A model generated the notes under the pieces. It was not told where the DNA came from and did no database searches. It worked only from the letters and a program-made list of their open reading frames with translations. The position numbers were made by a program, and so were the translations under genes. Positions 10,310-21,324 of a stretch of DNA of 64,000 nucleotides are shown in pieces (the first letter of the stretch is position 1; the number at the start of each line of letters is the position of its first letter). The stretch comes from Zymoseptoria tritici IPO323. Taxonomy: Eukaryota > Ascomycota > Dothideomycetes > Mycosphaerellales > Mycosphaerellaceae. The DNA lies in the NCBI RefSeq assembly GCF_000219625.1, contig NC_018209.1, positions 372,001 to 436,000 on the forward strand. The letters are read 5' to 3'.

Positions 10310-11385
10310 TCAACGCCTTCTGTCGACCTCTCGCAGGACATCTTCGTTCCAAGGTCGCACGACTCCAGGCGACGGCCGCGCGTGCACGGACATCGGAGAT
10401 GGTCCACCAGGCGAAGGGTAGTGTCTCGGGGAGGCGAGTGTTGCAGGAGAATCGTTCTCGTTCGGCACCGGGATGTCAATGTGGTAAGTCGCATTATCTT
10501 GCGCAGGGAGTGGAGGCGAGAGCTGGGCCTGTTCTCTTGCAAGTAGTAGATTTAGCATCTGCTGTCTTTGCAATTCCTCCTCTGGCACGGTGTGAGGATC
10601 GAAGACAGATCTCGTGGATGAGTCCGGAGGCATGGCGGACGGGAACATGTTCCGCGCATAGTTGTCATAGTAGGCAGTGTCTTGCCACCGGAAGGACTCT
10701 GCATCGCCTGTGGACATCCCTGGCGTAGAATGGCCGGGCATGTTCAAGGGAACCGCCATACTCTGGTTCTTCGCCTTGGCTATCCTGTTTATCTTGCGCC
10801 GGCTCCAGATCTGTAGGATGCCGTATACAACACTGCTTACTCCAGCCGCGACAGTTGTCAGAAAGGCGGGTGTGTTCCAGTGGTATCTCTTGAAGAACAA
10901 AAAGTCGTACGTGACGGTCAGGACACCGACGAAGCAGGCTGCCAATGCCGGCTGAAAGATGGATTCTACCTGAAAGAGGGGATTCGGAACGACGATGCAT
11001 ACCAGTAGAGTCGCAGAGAATCCAGCAGTGAGCAGAGCAGCCGCAAAGATTCCAATCACTTGCGTTGGCACTCTCAGTTCGTTGTCGCGTTCGAAACTCG
11101 CCGGCAGCATGAGGAAGCTATCTCGCGATCAGCGAATGTAGACTGGCATGCCTGTGGTATCCTGCTTACCCTCCCAATATCATGAACACCGACACGACTG
11201 CCACGGCCTTCCAGTACCAAGTCACAGCATCGCGATCTGCGTGTAGTCCATCTATTGTGCGATAAACCTTCCCTCGCGAGCGACCCGAAGTCGCCGCGAA
11301 CCGCTTGATTGCATCCAGCTTCAAGTGTCTCTGCTCTTTCGCATGCGATAGTTTGAGGCCTTCCTCGCGATCCGTCAGCGCTTCC
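10310..11385 (-). CDS. Four-helix membrane protein, function unknown; 5' end unresolved
   Basis: The 3' exon 10310-11117 joins an upstream exon ending at 11171 across a 53-bp GT-AG intron (11118-11170), giving VVSVFMILGG joined to FLMLPASFERDN. The upstream exon is open back to about 11385 (EALTDREEGLKLSHAKEQ, then KRFAATSGRSRGKVYRTIDG). It then meets a change of frame with no in-frame ATG, so at least one more 5' exon is needed. A possible acceptor is at 11386. Four hydrophobic segments are visible (around VTWYWK to FLML, IGIFAAALLTAGFSATLLV, ALAACFVGVLTVTYDFLFF and FLTTVAAGVSSVVYGILQ), followed by a hydrophilic Pro/Ser-rich C-terminal tail of about 150 residues. I do not recognise a characterised family. 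Confidence 0.7.
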
Positions 11386-12036
11386 CTATCGCACTCCTTT
11401 CGTGTGCGCGAGCTCGGCCTTCGAGGAGATGTCCCTTTTGATCGTATTCGTTGCGGACGCCGGTCGATCTCGTGTTCGCGAATCGCTCAAGCTGGCAGTG
11501 GCGCGAGATGTCCTCTTCGTGTGTGTTCGCGGTCTGCCTTCCACCTGCTCGTGAACGCGTCTGCGGAGGCTCGAACAGATAAGAACATAGACACGGGATC
11601 CCGGCGACACTTCGCCGTCGTGGCCGGAGGACCATGGATACGAGGTGTAAGACAGTGGGATGCTAAAAGTGGAAGAGCTAGCAATAGACTTTGGGAGGAT
11701 TCAGGCTAGGAGCGGTGGCAGCTTGAGGTAAAATGGACGGACGATGACATACATTTCATGGTCTTTAAAGATTCAAGGTGTTGCCAACGAGCAGGCCGAT
11801 ACATTGTGTTTGCTTGGACGAGACTACTTGTTTTTGAAGCTGGAACGGTTATGCATAAAACAGATGTTGCAAATTTTGACATACAGGTCGAATACTTCGT
11901 GCATGGGGTATATGTAGTCCTCTTCCAATGCAAAGACTTCTCAGAACACAACTGAACAAGGCATACAAGGCCACTACCAGTTGAGATCGCTCTCTGCTTG
12001 CTCAAACCCAAGCTCCAGTCCATCGAACATCGACCA
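11386..12036. other. Probable 5' exon(s) of the membrane gene plus 3' flank of the next gene
   Basis: The part 11386-11690 has open minus-strand frames that probably contain the missing first exon of the membrane-protein gene. 11706-12036 shows nothing convincing. Confidence 0.4.
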
Positions 12037-13734
12037 TCAGTCTTCGAGGACAACCGCAGGCTCCTTCGACACTCCGCTGGACTTGCGGGACTTCTTCTCA
12101 GCCGACTTCTTCGCCTTCTCCGCCTTCTCCGCCTTCTCTGCCACCTCCTTCGCCAACTGCTTTGCCATCTCAGGCTTGACTCCCCAGCGCGCTCCCAGAT
12201 TGGCAGAAGAGGCCTGGGTCCTCTTCAATCCTGGCGGTGACACGCGCCTCGGAGTCCGCGGTGCTGGGCCGGAGCCGGTGAGGTCGATGCACGGGACCTC
12301 CTCCAACTCATCATCGATCACGATGATCGCTTCCGCGACAGCACTCTCCCTCGAGACTCTGACCTCCTGCTCCCTGGCCTGGATGCCGGCGAGAACCTCG
12401 AGATCAGGTCCGAAGTTGCTGAAGGCCTGGTGGTTGGCCCTCCTCTGTCGCTGCACTTCTGCCCTGCGCGCCTGCTTCTCCGCCGCGTGAGCGGACCACA
12501 CATCGGAGTACTGGCACTGCTGCGCTGCCAATGCGTCGCTCACGGGCATTTGACGCCTTGAACCGTCGGGGTTGACCCAAATCGGGAGGTCGCGGTCCTC
12601 ACGCCTGGGATTCATCCATCGCTGGTCGGCACTCGGAATGGCGGGAGGAGTATGCTCAGGCCCCGGGTTCGTCGCCTTCCACTGCTGATGGAACAGCATA
12701 TCTCTCTGCACGTGCGGGTCGGCAAGACGCTTCGCCTCCTTTTCGGCCTTTTCATCCTCTGCCCTCTTCCTCCTCTTCTCAGCTCGCTCGGCGTCCAATC
12801 GAGCGCCATTCGCTCTGGCAGCGTCGTTGAACGCCAATCTCGGGTCGGGACGCTGAGTCGATGCCTTGCGTTTCCTTCCCTGCTTCGGCGCCGGAGTCGG
12901 AGTTGATGGGCATGAGGAAGCCGGGGTGACGTTGGTCGATGATCCAGCCGCAGAGACGGGAGTGCTGGGACCAGCAGGTGAGGTGCTCTCACCAGAGGAC
13001 GTTCCCTGCTCTGTGACCTGAGCGGAGACGGCCGTTGCGGAAGCTGGTGTCACGGTCGTCTTCTTCGATGGTAGAGCGAGGCCGCCGGTGTGAAACGGCT
13101 TCGCCTGAGCTGGTCTCTGCTCTGTGACCTGAGCAGGTGCCGCCGGAGTGGAAGCTGGTGCCTCGGTCGCCTTGGCGATAGGCTTGGAGGGGAGTGCAAG
13201 GCCGCCGTGGTGGGATGACTTCACTGGAGCCATGTTCGGGAGAGCCAAGCCCACATGTGGAGCGGGCTTTTTTGGGAGCGCAAGTCCCGACTTGTGCGCT
13301 GGAACGGCCGGCCCCTCTGGCTCGAGGGCCGGAACGACCACTGCCGCCGACTCTGGCTCCATGGTGGACTCATCGTCGAAGAGAGAGTCATTGTCGCTGT
13401 CGCCGAAGAGAGGCTCGCCATCGCCGAAGAGCGAGCCGTCGTCATCTTCGAGCTCCTTTGCAAGTGAGCTTGCTCCTCCACACGCTGCAGACACGTCCAA
13501 ATCCATGGCGGAGTCTTTCCGGCTGGTCTCTTCGTCGGTGACGATTTCGGAGCCATTGGCAGCACTGTTGTTGCCATGGTCGGTGCTGGTCATCTCAGGA
13601 GCAGCATGCTCTCCCTGAAGTTTCTTGAAGTCGTTGACTCCAATCAAGATGTCCTCGTAGTCGTCGGACTCCGAGGCGGTGGACTCCTCGTCGTCCGAGT
13701 AGCAGAACTCGTAACCACCGATCATGCGGGGCAT
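12037..13734 (-). CDS. Acidic disordered protein with GLALP repeats and SUMO-interaction-like motifs
   Basis: Intronless. I start it at the ATG at 13734 (565 residues, MPRMIGGYEFCYSDDEE) because the open extension to 13953 is Pro/Ser/His-rich and looks like 5' UTR. The N-terminal part is very acidic (SDDEE, EDDDGSLFGDGE, FGDSDNDSLFDDE). Then come four copies of a GLALP[KNS] motif (HKSGLALPKK, HVGLALPN, HGGLALPSK, TGGLALPSK). A basic segment and a helical K/E/R-rich region follow. Near the C-terminus are AIIVIDDELEE and CIDLTG, two hydrophobic cores flanked by acids that resemble SUMO-interaction motifs. The tail is an Ala/Lys/Glu coiled coil. No enzyme domain seen. A nuclear, SUMO-linked scaffold is a guess; family not recognised. 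Confidence 0.7.
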   Translation of the reverse strand: MPRMIGGYEFCYSDDEESTASESDDYEDILIGVNDFKKLQGEHAAPEMTSTDHGNNSAANGSEIVTDEETSRKDSAMDLDVSAACGGASSLAKELEDDDGSLFGDGEPLFGDSDNDSLFDDESTMEPESAAVVVPALEPEGPAVPAHKSGLALPKKPAPHVGLALPNMAPVKSSHHGGLALPSKPIAKATEAPASTPAAPAQVTEQRPAQAKPFHTGGLALPSKKTTVTPASATAVSAQVTEQGTSSGESTSPAGPSTPVSAAGSSTNVTPASSCPSTPTPAPKQGRKRKASTQRPDPRLAFNDAARANGARLDAERAEKRRKRAEDEKAEKEAKRLADPHVQRDMLFHQQWKATNPGPEHTPPAIPSADQRWMNPRREDRDLPIWVNPDGSRRQMPVSDALAAQQCQYSDVWSAHAAEKQARRAEVQRQRRANHQAFSNFGPDLEVLAGIQAREQEVRVSRESAVAEAIIVIDDELEEVPCIDLTGSGPAPRTPRRVSPPGLKRTQASSANLGARWGVKPEMAKQLAKEVAEKAEKAEKAKKSAEKKSRKSSGVSKEPAVVLED

Positions 13735-14648
13735 CTTGTCTTGATCTCGGAGTCGAGAAGTAGTTTGAAGTGTATGGGTGGGCGCTGACTGCCGGAGCTG
13801 TTGTGGTAGTGCGTGAGAGCTGAGTAGTCTTGCTGAGAGTGGTGGTGTGCGAAACTGCAGGTGTGAAACGGGATGGAGAGGAACAGAGGAAAACGGACGA
13901 GATGGACGGAATAAGAACCTGCGAGGACTGCCATTTTTCCTCGACAATCGCAAGAACGGTGGTAATGCTCACAGTACATCTTGAAATAGCCACAATGCGT
14001 ACCGTGGAAACAGTATCGGAGGTCTCGAAACTTTGTATTGTGAAAATTTTGTTGACAATACCAATTTTTCGCACAATCGCTGACTTTTAGCCATACAGCA
14101 CTGCTCCCGAGTGAGGTGATCCGTGGTCCTGCGTGAGAGTCGTGACGCAAGACCCGAACATATCGTGTTGCGAGACCTTGCTTCGCCAATACGCGCGATG
14201 CCGTTCGCTATTGTCCGCTATTGTCCGCTGTTGGGGCGCGATGAAGCACCTGCGCATGCGCTCCCGAAAGATCCAGCCGCGACGAAGCGTAGGACATCAT
14301 TTAGACGAACAGCTCATCTCGAGGCCCGCGCAGACACGCATTGGCAGTCGCCGGTGTAAGGGGCGGACGTCAACACACGATCTCGGGGGTCTAGCAGGGT
14401 CGGCTACCCTTGAGCAAGGCATGCACCAGATTTGCGGGGCGCAAACTCAATTGATGAGGCTCAAAATCCAGAGCCATGGTTCGCCGCGATCTTGAATGAG
14501 TCAAATCGGAAACCTAATAACCTCGTGAGCCCTTGGAACCCCGAACCACAATATAGAACCCCAGTGAAAGAGATGCAAAGAGACCACTTACATGCGAAGT
14601 TCGTGAGCGCTGTTAGTAGTCTCAATGTTCCACCGAATGCGTCCCTGT
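13735..14648. other. Intergenic, nothing assigned
   Basis: Divided between the promoter side of the acidic protein and the 3' flank of the EF-hand gene. A short tandem duplication of CGCTATTGTC is at about 14208-14230. No gene recognised. Confidence 0.45.
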
Positions 14649-15272
14649 TCACGAGAACACGCCAGCCCGTCGCATCACCCCTTCGAAGTCTTCCATGCCC
14701 ACCCCTCCCAGCCCTCCCCCGGTCGCCTCGCGAATCATATCCTTCAGCACATTATCCGGTACCTCCTCCCTCAACTCCCGCGCAACCCTCTTCAGATCCA
14801 GCAATGTAATCGCCCGGTCCTCGCCCTTTGTGAAAAGCCGGTACGCCTTCTCCACCTCCTCACTCACCACATCCGGGTCATTGTCCCGTGCTCTCAACTT
14901 CAACGCCGCGATCGCGACAAAGTGCTCATAACCGACCCAACCTGCGTCGTCCGGGTCGACCGTCTCGATCAACTCGGCGAGTTCGGCGTTGTCCTTCGGT
15001 GGGGCGTTCAGTGCAATTAGACAGCGGCGGACGTCGGAGGTGGCGATGAGGTGGTCTTTCGAAGATGGGTCGTCCTCGTCGGGTTTGGCGAAGAGGGTAA
15101 AGGCTTCTTGGATCTCGGCTTCTTCTTCGGCGGAGATGTCGTTGTCTTTGGCGAGTTTGGAGCGGCGTTTGGCGGGTGGTTTGGCCGGCGCGGCGGCGGG
15201 TTGTTTGCGCTTAGGAGGCTGTTGCTGTGTTAGTACCTTGTGTATGACTCGAGCGTGAGTGTTGCTCACCAT
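14649..15272 (-). CDS. EF-hand (calmodulin/centrin-like) protein with an ATG-only first exon
   Basis: The body 14649-15224 encodes KPPAKRRSK, an acidic linker, then two EF-hand pairs in poor repair: AEIQEAFTLFAKPDEDD, AELIETVDPDDAGWVGYEHF, KAYRLFTKGEDRAITLLDL and IREATGGGLGGVGMEDFEGV. Directly after the ATG at 15270-15272 comes GTGAGC, and a perfect TACTAAC branch sequence precedes two CAG acceptors. So exon 1 is probably just the ATG, and the protein is M(QQ)PPKRKQPAAAP, about 190 residues depending on the acceptor. The unspliced frame also stays open. The loops lack several calcium ligands (for example DPDDAGWVG), so calcium binding is doubtful. The layout resembles fungal Cdc31/calmodulin-like proteins; a precise role is not clear. 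Confidence 0.75.
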   Translation of the reverse strand: MVSNTHARVIHKVLTQQQPPKRKQPAAAPAKPPAKRRSKLAKDNDISAEEEAEIQEAFTLFAKPDEDDPSSKDHLIATSDVRRCLIALNAPPKDNAELAELIETVDPDDAGWVGYEHFVAIAALKLRARDNDPDVVSEEVEKAYRLFTKGEDRAITLLDLKRVARELREEVPDNVLKDMIREATGGGLGGVGMEDFEGVMRRAGVFS

Positions 15273-16011
15273 GATCGCTATGCCAGCGCACAGATCTGCT
15301 CACATCGTCTCAATGGCTCTTGTCGCAAGCAATAGGATGACGTCCGATTCGAGAAGCTGCAATTGGACAAGCGCTAGCATGACTAAGCAAGACCTCCACC
15401 TCAAAGTCGAACAGCAATTTTCTCCTCTTCTTCAATACCATCGACATGTCGCATGCTCATCATGAGTTGCGACATACCGTCAACCCCGCTGCGCTTATGA
15501 TCTCGCTGTCGAAACTCTCAGACTCGATGATGTCCAGCAGACTTGGCCGCAGCTGACCCTCAATCCTCTCATCTTCTTCCCTTTCCTTCAACATCCCCAC
15601 GCACAAAGAAACGCTACCAATTAAGCTAGAGCTTACTCAACTAAATTCAACCATAGTGAGCAAGTGTGGACAGAGTAGCCAGAAGAACATCCTCGGCTCC
15701 GTTACGACGGGGTCGTTCTCCTACGCATAGCTTTTCGAGGCCATTCACCGGCCTTGATGTTGTATGATGCGGAGATGACATTCAATCACTCGACAGGGAG
15801 ATTTATCAACGAGGGAAGGTGGCAGAGAGCAAGTAGCAGATCCAATGAAAACTCTTGCTGCAACATGAGCAGTGCAGTCGTCAATGCCAATGTGTCCAAT
15901 TCCATGCATCCTATCTGGGTATATCCAACCAATGCCCGCTAAAAGTCTGTACAGTGTGCAAGCCTTCTCCTTCTCCGATTCAATAATGCAGCCAAATCCT
16001 GCTTCTAAGAG
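15273..16011. other. Intergenic, nothing assigned
   Basis: No gene, repeat or RNA recognised. It holds the EF-hand promoter and the 3' flank of DOT1. Confidence 0.5.
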
Positions 16012-17535
16012 TCATAGTTGCCCATATTTCGCCATAAACGCCCTGGCTGGTCTCGGATCCTTCGTCGCCACGAAGTACTCCCCATGGTCCGCACCCCAGC
16101 TGACTGAGTCCGACCAGTACTCAAACTTTTGCTGCGTGAACTGATTGACCACCGAGTCAATATTTCGCATCGCCATCTTGTGTCCCACAGGCACGAATGG
16201 TTTCAGACTGGCTACTCGACAGCCATCTTTGAGATCAAGGAACATGTCCCGCAATGTGTCGTTGAGCGCCGGGTCGAACGCTTGATTGTTGACCAGCACC
16301 ACGTCCGCGCGCTTGAGGACCTCGAGAATCTCCTCGTTCTTAGTAAAGTCGCCTTTGAGGAGGTGCACTTCTCCGACCGAGAGACCCCAGAGACGAGTCC
16401 GAGCGGGGAACTCTCTCGCTTGCAAAGCGGCCAGTTCGCAAGGATTGTCCATCATCTCGATGCCCCAGGACTCGCATCCAATCTCGAGCGCCGCTTGAAG
16501 CACAACGTTGCCCACGCCGGAGCCGAGGTCGACGAAGATCTGCTTGTGGTTGAGGCCTGTCTTCTGAAAAATCTCGCTACAAAAGCGCGGGAGGAGTTCG
16601 CCGTAGACGTTGTTGCTGAAATTCTCGTACCGCCGTAAAGTCTCGACTTTCCAACTGACAGTGCGGGCGTAGATTTGATCGATGATACGCTGGATCCACT
16701 CGAGATCGATGTTGCGGTGTCCGCTGAGTCGTGTTTGAATGGAGCCATCGGAGAGAAGGTCCTGAAGGGTAGTGTTGAAGTCGTTGATGACTTCGATAAA
16801 GTCCTCGACGCTTTGACGCTGCCAGGCCCGATTGAAGCGTCGTGCGTAGCCGGCCTCATCGTGACTGTACTTCGTGGCGAGCTCTGCTGGGAAGTAATAT
16901 GTGCAGATGGTCTTGATTGTCTCGGTGATGTCCTCCATGGGCTTGTAATCTTCTGCTTGAATTGGGAACTTCAGCTCGAACCGTTCCTGTTGACTCCGGC
17001 TCGGATACTGAAGAGAAACAGTTTGGAAGTCTTCGTCTTCCCAGGGATTCTTGAACTTGTCCTTGTGTTCTCCTGACGTTACATCTGCGCCATGGATAAT
17101 GTCGATAACAGCCTCCTCGGCAAACGCCTCTTTCGACAACAAAGATGCCCGAGGGGGTCTGCTGTCCACCGAGCTCGGACTGCTCTTCAACCGTTTGCGC
17201 GAGGCGTCCGATTCGCTCCCTTCAGTGTCGTTGCTCTGATCATCTTCACTATCGCTGCTGAACAACGGTCCTGGCTGTGGCGTCACGCTCTTCCTCTTCA
17301 CCCCTCTTGCATTTGAAAGCGCTCGTTTCGCGGGATTGGCAGGTGTTTTCGAGTACGAGCTCTTTGCGTTTGAAGATTTCCACCGGTCGGGGTCGGGAGC
17401 TCGCGCAGGCGCGGCGCGAGAGGCGCCATTCGAGGGCGGTACGCGGACGGTTTGCTGCTTGATGGGAACCTGCACAATGGTCCTTCGGACGACAGACTTG
17501 CTTCTAGCGCCTGTGGTAGTTTTAGGGAAGTTCAT
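16012..17535 (-). CDS. DOT1: DOT1 histone H3-K79 methyltransferase
   Basis: Intronless, 507 residues. Transfers methyl groups from S-adenosylmethionine to lysine 79 of histone H3 in nucleosomes, marking transcribed chromatin and supporting silencing boundaries and damage checkpoints. The N-terminal about 130 residues are basic and Ser/Pro-rich (KRKSVTPQ, SRKRLKSSP), as expected for the DNA/nucleosome-binding part of fungal DOT1. The catalytic domain shows the family motifs in order: NNVYGELLP, the SAM-binding VDLGSGVGNVVLQAA (about residue 330), GIEMMDNP, and VVLVNNQAFDPALND, where yeast DOT1 has VNNFAF. The C-terminus is complete. Both the order and the length match fungal DOT1. A second chromatin gene (LSH-like) lies 12 kb away, but nothing links them functionally here. 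Confidence 0.95.
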   Translation of the reverse strand: MNFPKTTTGARSKSVVRRTIVQVPIKQQTVRVPPSNGASRAAPARAPDPDRWKSSNAKSSYSKTPANPAKRALSNARGVKRKSVTPQPGPLFSSDSEDDQSNDTEGSESDASRKRLKSSPSSVDSRPPRASLLSKEAFAEEAVIDIIHGADVTSGEHKDKFKNPWEDEDFQTVSLQYPSRSQQERFELKFPIQAEDYKPMEDITETIKTICTYYFPAELATKYSHDEAGYARRFNRAWQRQSVEDFIEVINDFNTTLQDLLSDGSIQTRLSGHRNIDLEWIQRIIDQIYARTVSWKVETLRRYENFSNNVYGELLPRFCSEIFQKTGLNHKQIFVDLGSGVGNVVLQAALEIGCESWGIEMMDNPCELAALQAREFPARTRLWGLSVGEVHLLKGDFTKNEEILEVLKRADVVLVNNQAFDPALNDTLRDMFLDLKDGCRVASLKPFVPVGHKMAMRNIDSVVNQFTQQKFEYWSDSVSWGADHGEYFVATKDPRPARAFMAKYGQL

Positions 17536-18134
17536 GTTGGCTGTTTCGAGGTCGGGACTAGCGGAGGTGCTTGCATGCAGCTGTCATGCTTCGACCGGGG
17601 ATGCAAAGTATGGGACGAGCGAGGGATGTCGGTAGGCTATGCGCTACCATGGAAATGGTCCCGAACGATGGTAATTGTATGAAGTGAATGAATGTGCTCG
17701 CGTGCTCGCTCTATGAATTCCAGGTAGAGAGGGAGGATTGTGCAAGGCTGGAGGAATCGCAGGCTAGAGGTTTTGCGAAAGTCGGGCTCGGCTTGTTGAA
17801 GGAGCGATCTTCGGCAGGCGCATCGCCCCAGCTGCGGGCCGATCATGCACATTTCATCAACCACCATGGGAAAGGTACTGCAAGGTGAAGTGCGCTCATC
17901 ATGTGCCTACCACCACATGTTGCAATCGGAGAGACAGAGACAGACTCTCGTCATGCGAATCGATTCAGCATTGTGCATCTTGCGCCACGGTTCCGCAATA
18001 GACTTCACCCAAGGTACGGGGCGCCGAAGTCGTGGGTCGAACTCTCAGATCTCCTTGATCCTGTCCGTATTTCTTGCTCCATTATCCTACTCAGATCGCT
18101 CTGGCGACTCGCCTGATCGCACAATCTGGAAGAT
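17536..18134. other. Divergent promoter region between DOT1 and the DUF6604 locus
   Basis: Two genes are transcribed away from each other here. No further gene recognised. Confidence 0.5.
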
Positions 18135-20679
18135 ATGAGCAGCCGATCTGAACCCTTGCCTCATCACTTCACAGGACGGTACCAATCATACAAGCAGAAG
18201 ACGCAAGAAGTGATCGAATGGTTGCTCCTGAATGCGGGCTCATGCGACTCGAGCGCTATTTCGGCCGCAACGCCGCGGAAGTTGAATGGCAGCAGGAAGA
18301 CACTCAAGATCAAAACGCGCGCCTTGATCGACCTCGCGGAGACCGTGAAGTCCAAAAGAACCCCCGTCCCAGCTGTTCTCCTCAAGGACCTCGAGCAAGT
18401 GGTGCAATATCGACGCGAATTCGCATCCTGGTACGAGCTGAAGGGTACCGAAACAGAGGCTCCAAGCAATACTGGACATCAGTTCTTCATTGGTGTTTGC
18501 GAAAAGGTATATCAGCTAATCGCATCCTCAGAAGCTCCGGCACCAGCCAGAGTAGGATCGAAAAATGGCAAAGGAGCCGCATCCTCGTCCATCGTTGACG
18601 CAGCACTTTTGGACAAGACAGTCAGGAATCTCTTCGCACAGCTCAAAGTTGATGAACCGAGCGTATCGCCACTCGGCCAGGCTCCAAAGCGGAACACACA
18701 GCTTCCGAAGAAGCATGCCTCCGTTGTACTGGAGAGCGACCAACGTGAAGCTCATGTTTTTGCGATCTGGTGTCATCTACAGGATATGCGCGATGTTCGT
18801 GAGCTCGTCACTCAAACGTGGCAGAGCTTTGCAAATGGCGATGTCAGCCTCATTGCTGCTGCCCTCGTCCTCGAGGTGGGTCTGATCCTCCTGCACTCTG
18901 CTGACACTGAGTTCGTTCGCGGCTCTCCAGAGTTTGGTTCGTGGTATGCCGTCGCTAATGCGCTCGGTATCATGGTGAGGAATTTAGGACCGCGCACTGC
19001 GCATGCATATCCGATGTCGCCCACTACGAATCCGACGGGAGTTCCGCTGCTATCCAGCAACAAGTTCATGGATCTCCTATGTCCAGGTGCCGCAAGCGCA
19101 GTACGCAGCATTCATTTCAATATCAAGCATCAGGAGGAAAAGCCGAGTATCTGCCGGCTACCATGAAGGACGAACACTACTCATTTCTTGACCTTATGGG
19201 AGACTCCATTGCGGAATTGCATTATCACTCGAAGAAACAAAACTCGCGGATTGAAAGGAGTGAGTTCATCATCGGCCTGGTGGAGTACTGTGCAGGTCGG
19301 TCCAAAGCCATGCCCACGTGGCTGGTAGTGAGCTACGAGATCTACTGTGCGATCTTCCAGATGATAGGCTCTTGCCCGGACATTGCGGCTCGCACCTATC
19401 TTGACGAATGGCGCCGCTGAACGAAAGCGTGATCAAGTATCGTACACTCCTTGGACAAGCTCAGTATCCCACACGGCCGAGAACGGGAAACTGGTCCATT
19501 GAACTCGACAACGCACTCGAAGCTTACGCTTCATGGCCTTTCGACAAGCGAGGGCAAGACGGGAGATATTCCAACGACGAATCAAATCCAAGGCCGCGCA
19601 TGAGAACGCTTCTACACTTGCCGTGTGCGATGGGCAACCTGCTTTTCAGCTCCAAAATCAGAATCCACAAGGCTGGTCTCGATATCGCCGGTGACCTCCA
19701 ACAAGTGGTTATCATGGCCCACCTTTACACGGCGATGCGTCGCTACGGCATTCTCAAAGCTGCATGGCACGACATGGATCTGGTACTCGCGCAGCAGAAA
19801 TCGGTGCAACCTCTGTTCCCCAAGCTTTCGACGGATCCTTTCGCCATAGTCAAGCATTTCCTCGTGGCACTGGGAACGCCGCTAACAGCTTTCGCTGGTG
19901 GGCAGCTGCCTAAACCTCCACCCGAGAGTGTCGTTGGACCGTTTTGTCGACGCCTTCAGGAACCCTCCCTGTTCCTACAGAATATGGACAAACGGCACGA
20001 CGAAGGACGCTTCAAGCGGCAAAAGCTCATTGAAGTCGTCCTGAATACCATGACCGAGAAGCCCGGACGAAAGCGCCCGGTAAAAACAGCCAGAACCAGA
20101 TCGTAGAGACAAGGCCTGTCGAGCTACTATCCACATTCAAGAAGAGTTTCATCTCCGACGAGCCACAACTTGACTTCGACTATTTCGGCTTCTGGATGTC
20201 CTGCCACTCCATGTTCCGCAAGATTCTCAACGACGACGACATCTACGATGTGTTGGATAGAGAAGCAGCTGCGAAGGATGAGCTCGACCTATGCTATGTC
20301 GTGGTATATTAACTGCTCCTGGGTGCAGCCAAAGCCGTCAGTCGCGGGAAGCCAATCCAGGGCTTGCCCATCAACGCCGCTGCCGAGCTGATGGAAACAT
20401 TCATTTCGTCTTCTGGCAATGGATATTCTCAAGCCGCCTTTCGCGTGTCCAGCGGACGGATACCAAAGGATATGCGGCCGATACTGCGGGAATGGACGCC
20501 GAGGACCCTCGGCTGCCGCAGCTATTTTGTCACAAGATCCTGCCTCGACGTTCGTAGGCACGGCTTCTAACGAAACTGTATATGACCCGAATGGGACCGA
20601 AGAACGGTTTGAGATTGCGAAGGACCTTGAGAAAGATGTTTACGCTGCGGCGAGCGAGGATGGAGCCACCGAGTGGTAG
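18135..20679 (+). pseudogene. DUF6604-type gene, apparently disabled
   Basis: The N-terminus (RYQSYKQKTQEVIEWLLLNA) resembles the start of fungal DUF6604 proteins, whose function is unknown. One splice is convincing: a 47-bp GT-AG intron at 19087-19133 joins LLCP to GGKAEYLPATMKD. After that the coding potential jumps frame near 19412 (from SCPDIAARTYLDEW to NESVIKYRTLLGQ) and again near 20085-20100 (into VELLSTFKKSF, DFDYFGFWMSCHSMFRKIL), with no good introns at either place. An in-frame TAA at 20310 then follows CYVVVY, and the frame continues as LLLGAAKAVSRGKPIQGLP. The end near 20679 is uncertain. It could instead be a multi-intron gene or contain assembly errors, but three separate interruptions favour a pseudogene. 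Confidence 0.55.
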
Positions 20680-21324
20680 GAGATGATGTACAAAGGCGCG
20701 CCTTGGAGGTATGCCGAGCTTGATGTAGATTGATGGGTACGGGGTGATCGGTCAGGCTTCGTCCCTTTGCAGAAAATGCGAGTACTGTGAGGCCGAAGTT
20801 CCTGCGTCTTTATGCTCCGTCGACCTCCTCCAATCCACTGTACCCAGATGTTGCGGTGCACTTTGAACGACCTACCATGCTTTGAAGTCATATCGATTCC
20901 TGCTTCGGTCAAAAGTCGTGGGAAGAGTCTAAAAAGACCGGCCACCTTTGACATCGTTACAAGACTTACAACAGACAACCTCATCGCCTGCTCGTCTTTC
21001 ATGTCGCTTTTCTCCATATCCTGCCATCAGCTCCACTGATCTTGTGCACCTGCAACCATTGCGTGCATCTGCAGACTCCCCGCAATGATGGCTCCGTGAC
21101 GTCAAGATGATAGATTGAGCAGCTCTTGCATGCGTTTGCTCATGCAGTGTCACAAAGGTAGGTCGATCTTTGGTCGGATGAAGCTGTCCAGGTGAGTAAA
21201 GAACATTGGTGGCAAGAAATACTCTTTCCTCTTTCCCGAACAAGTACACTCAAGTCTTCCAAAACAACCGAACATCCTCTCTCGAGCAGATCACCTTCGT
21301 GCTTCCAACCAAAACGCAACAAAC
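20680..21324. other. Intergenic, nothing assigned
   Basis: Contains the presumed promoter of the DUF1264 gene. Overlapping short frames only. Confidence 0.45.
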
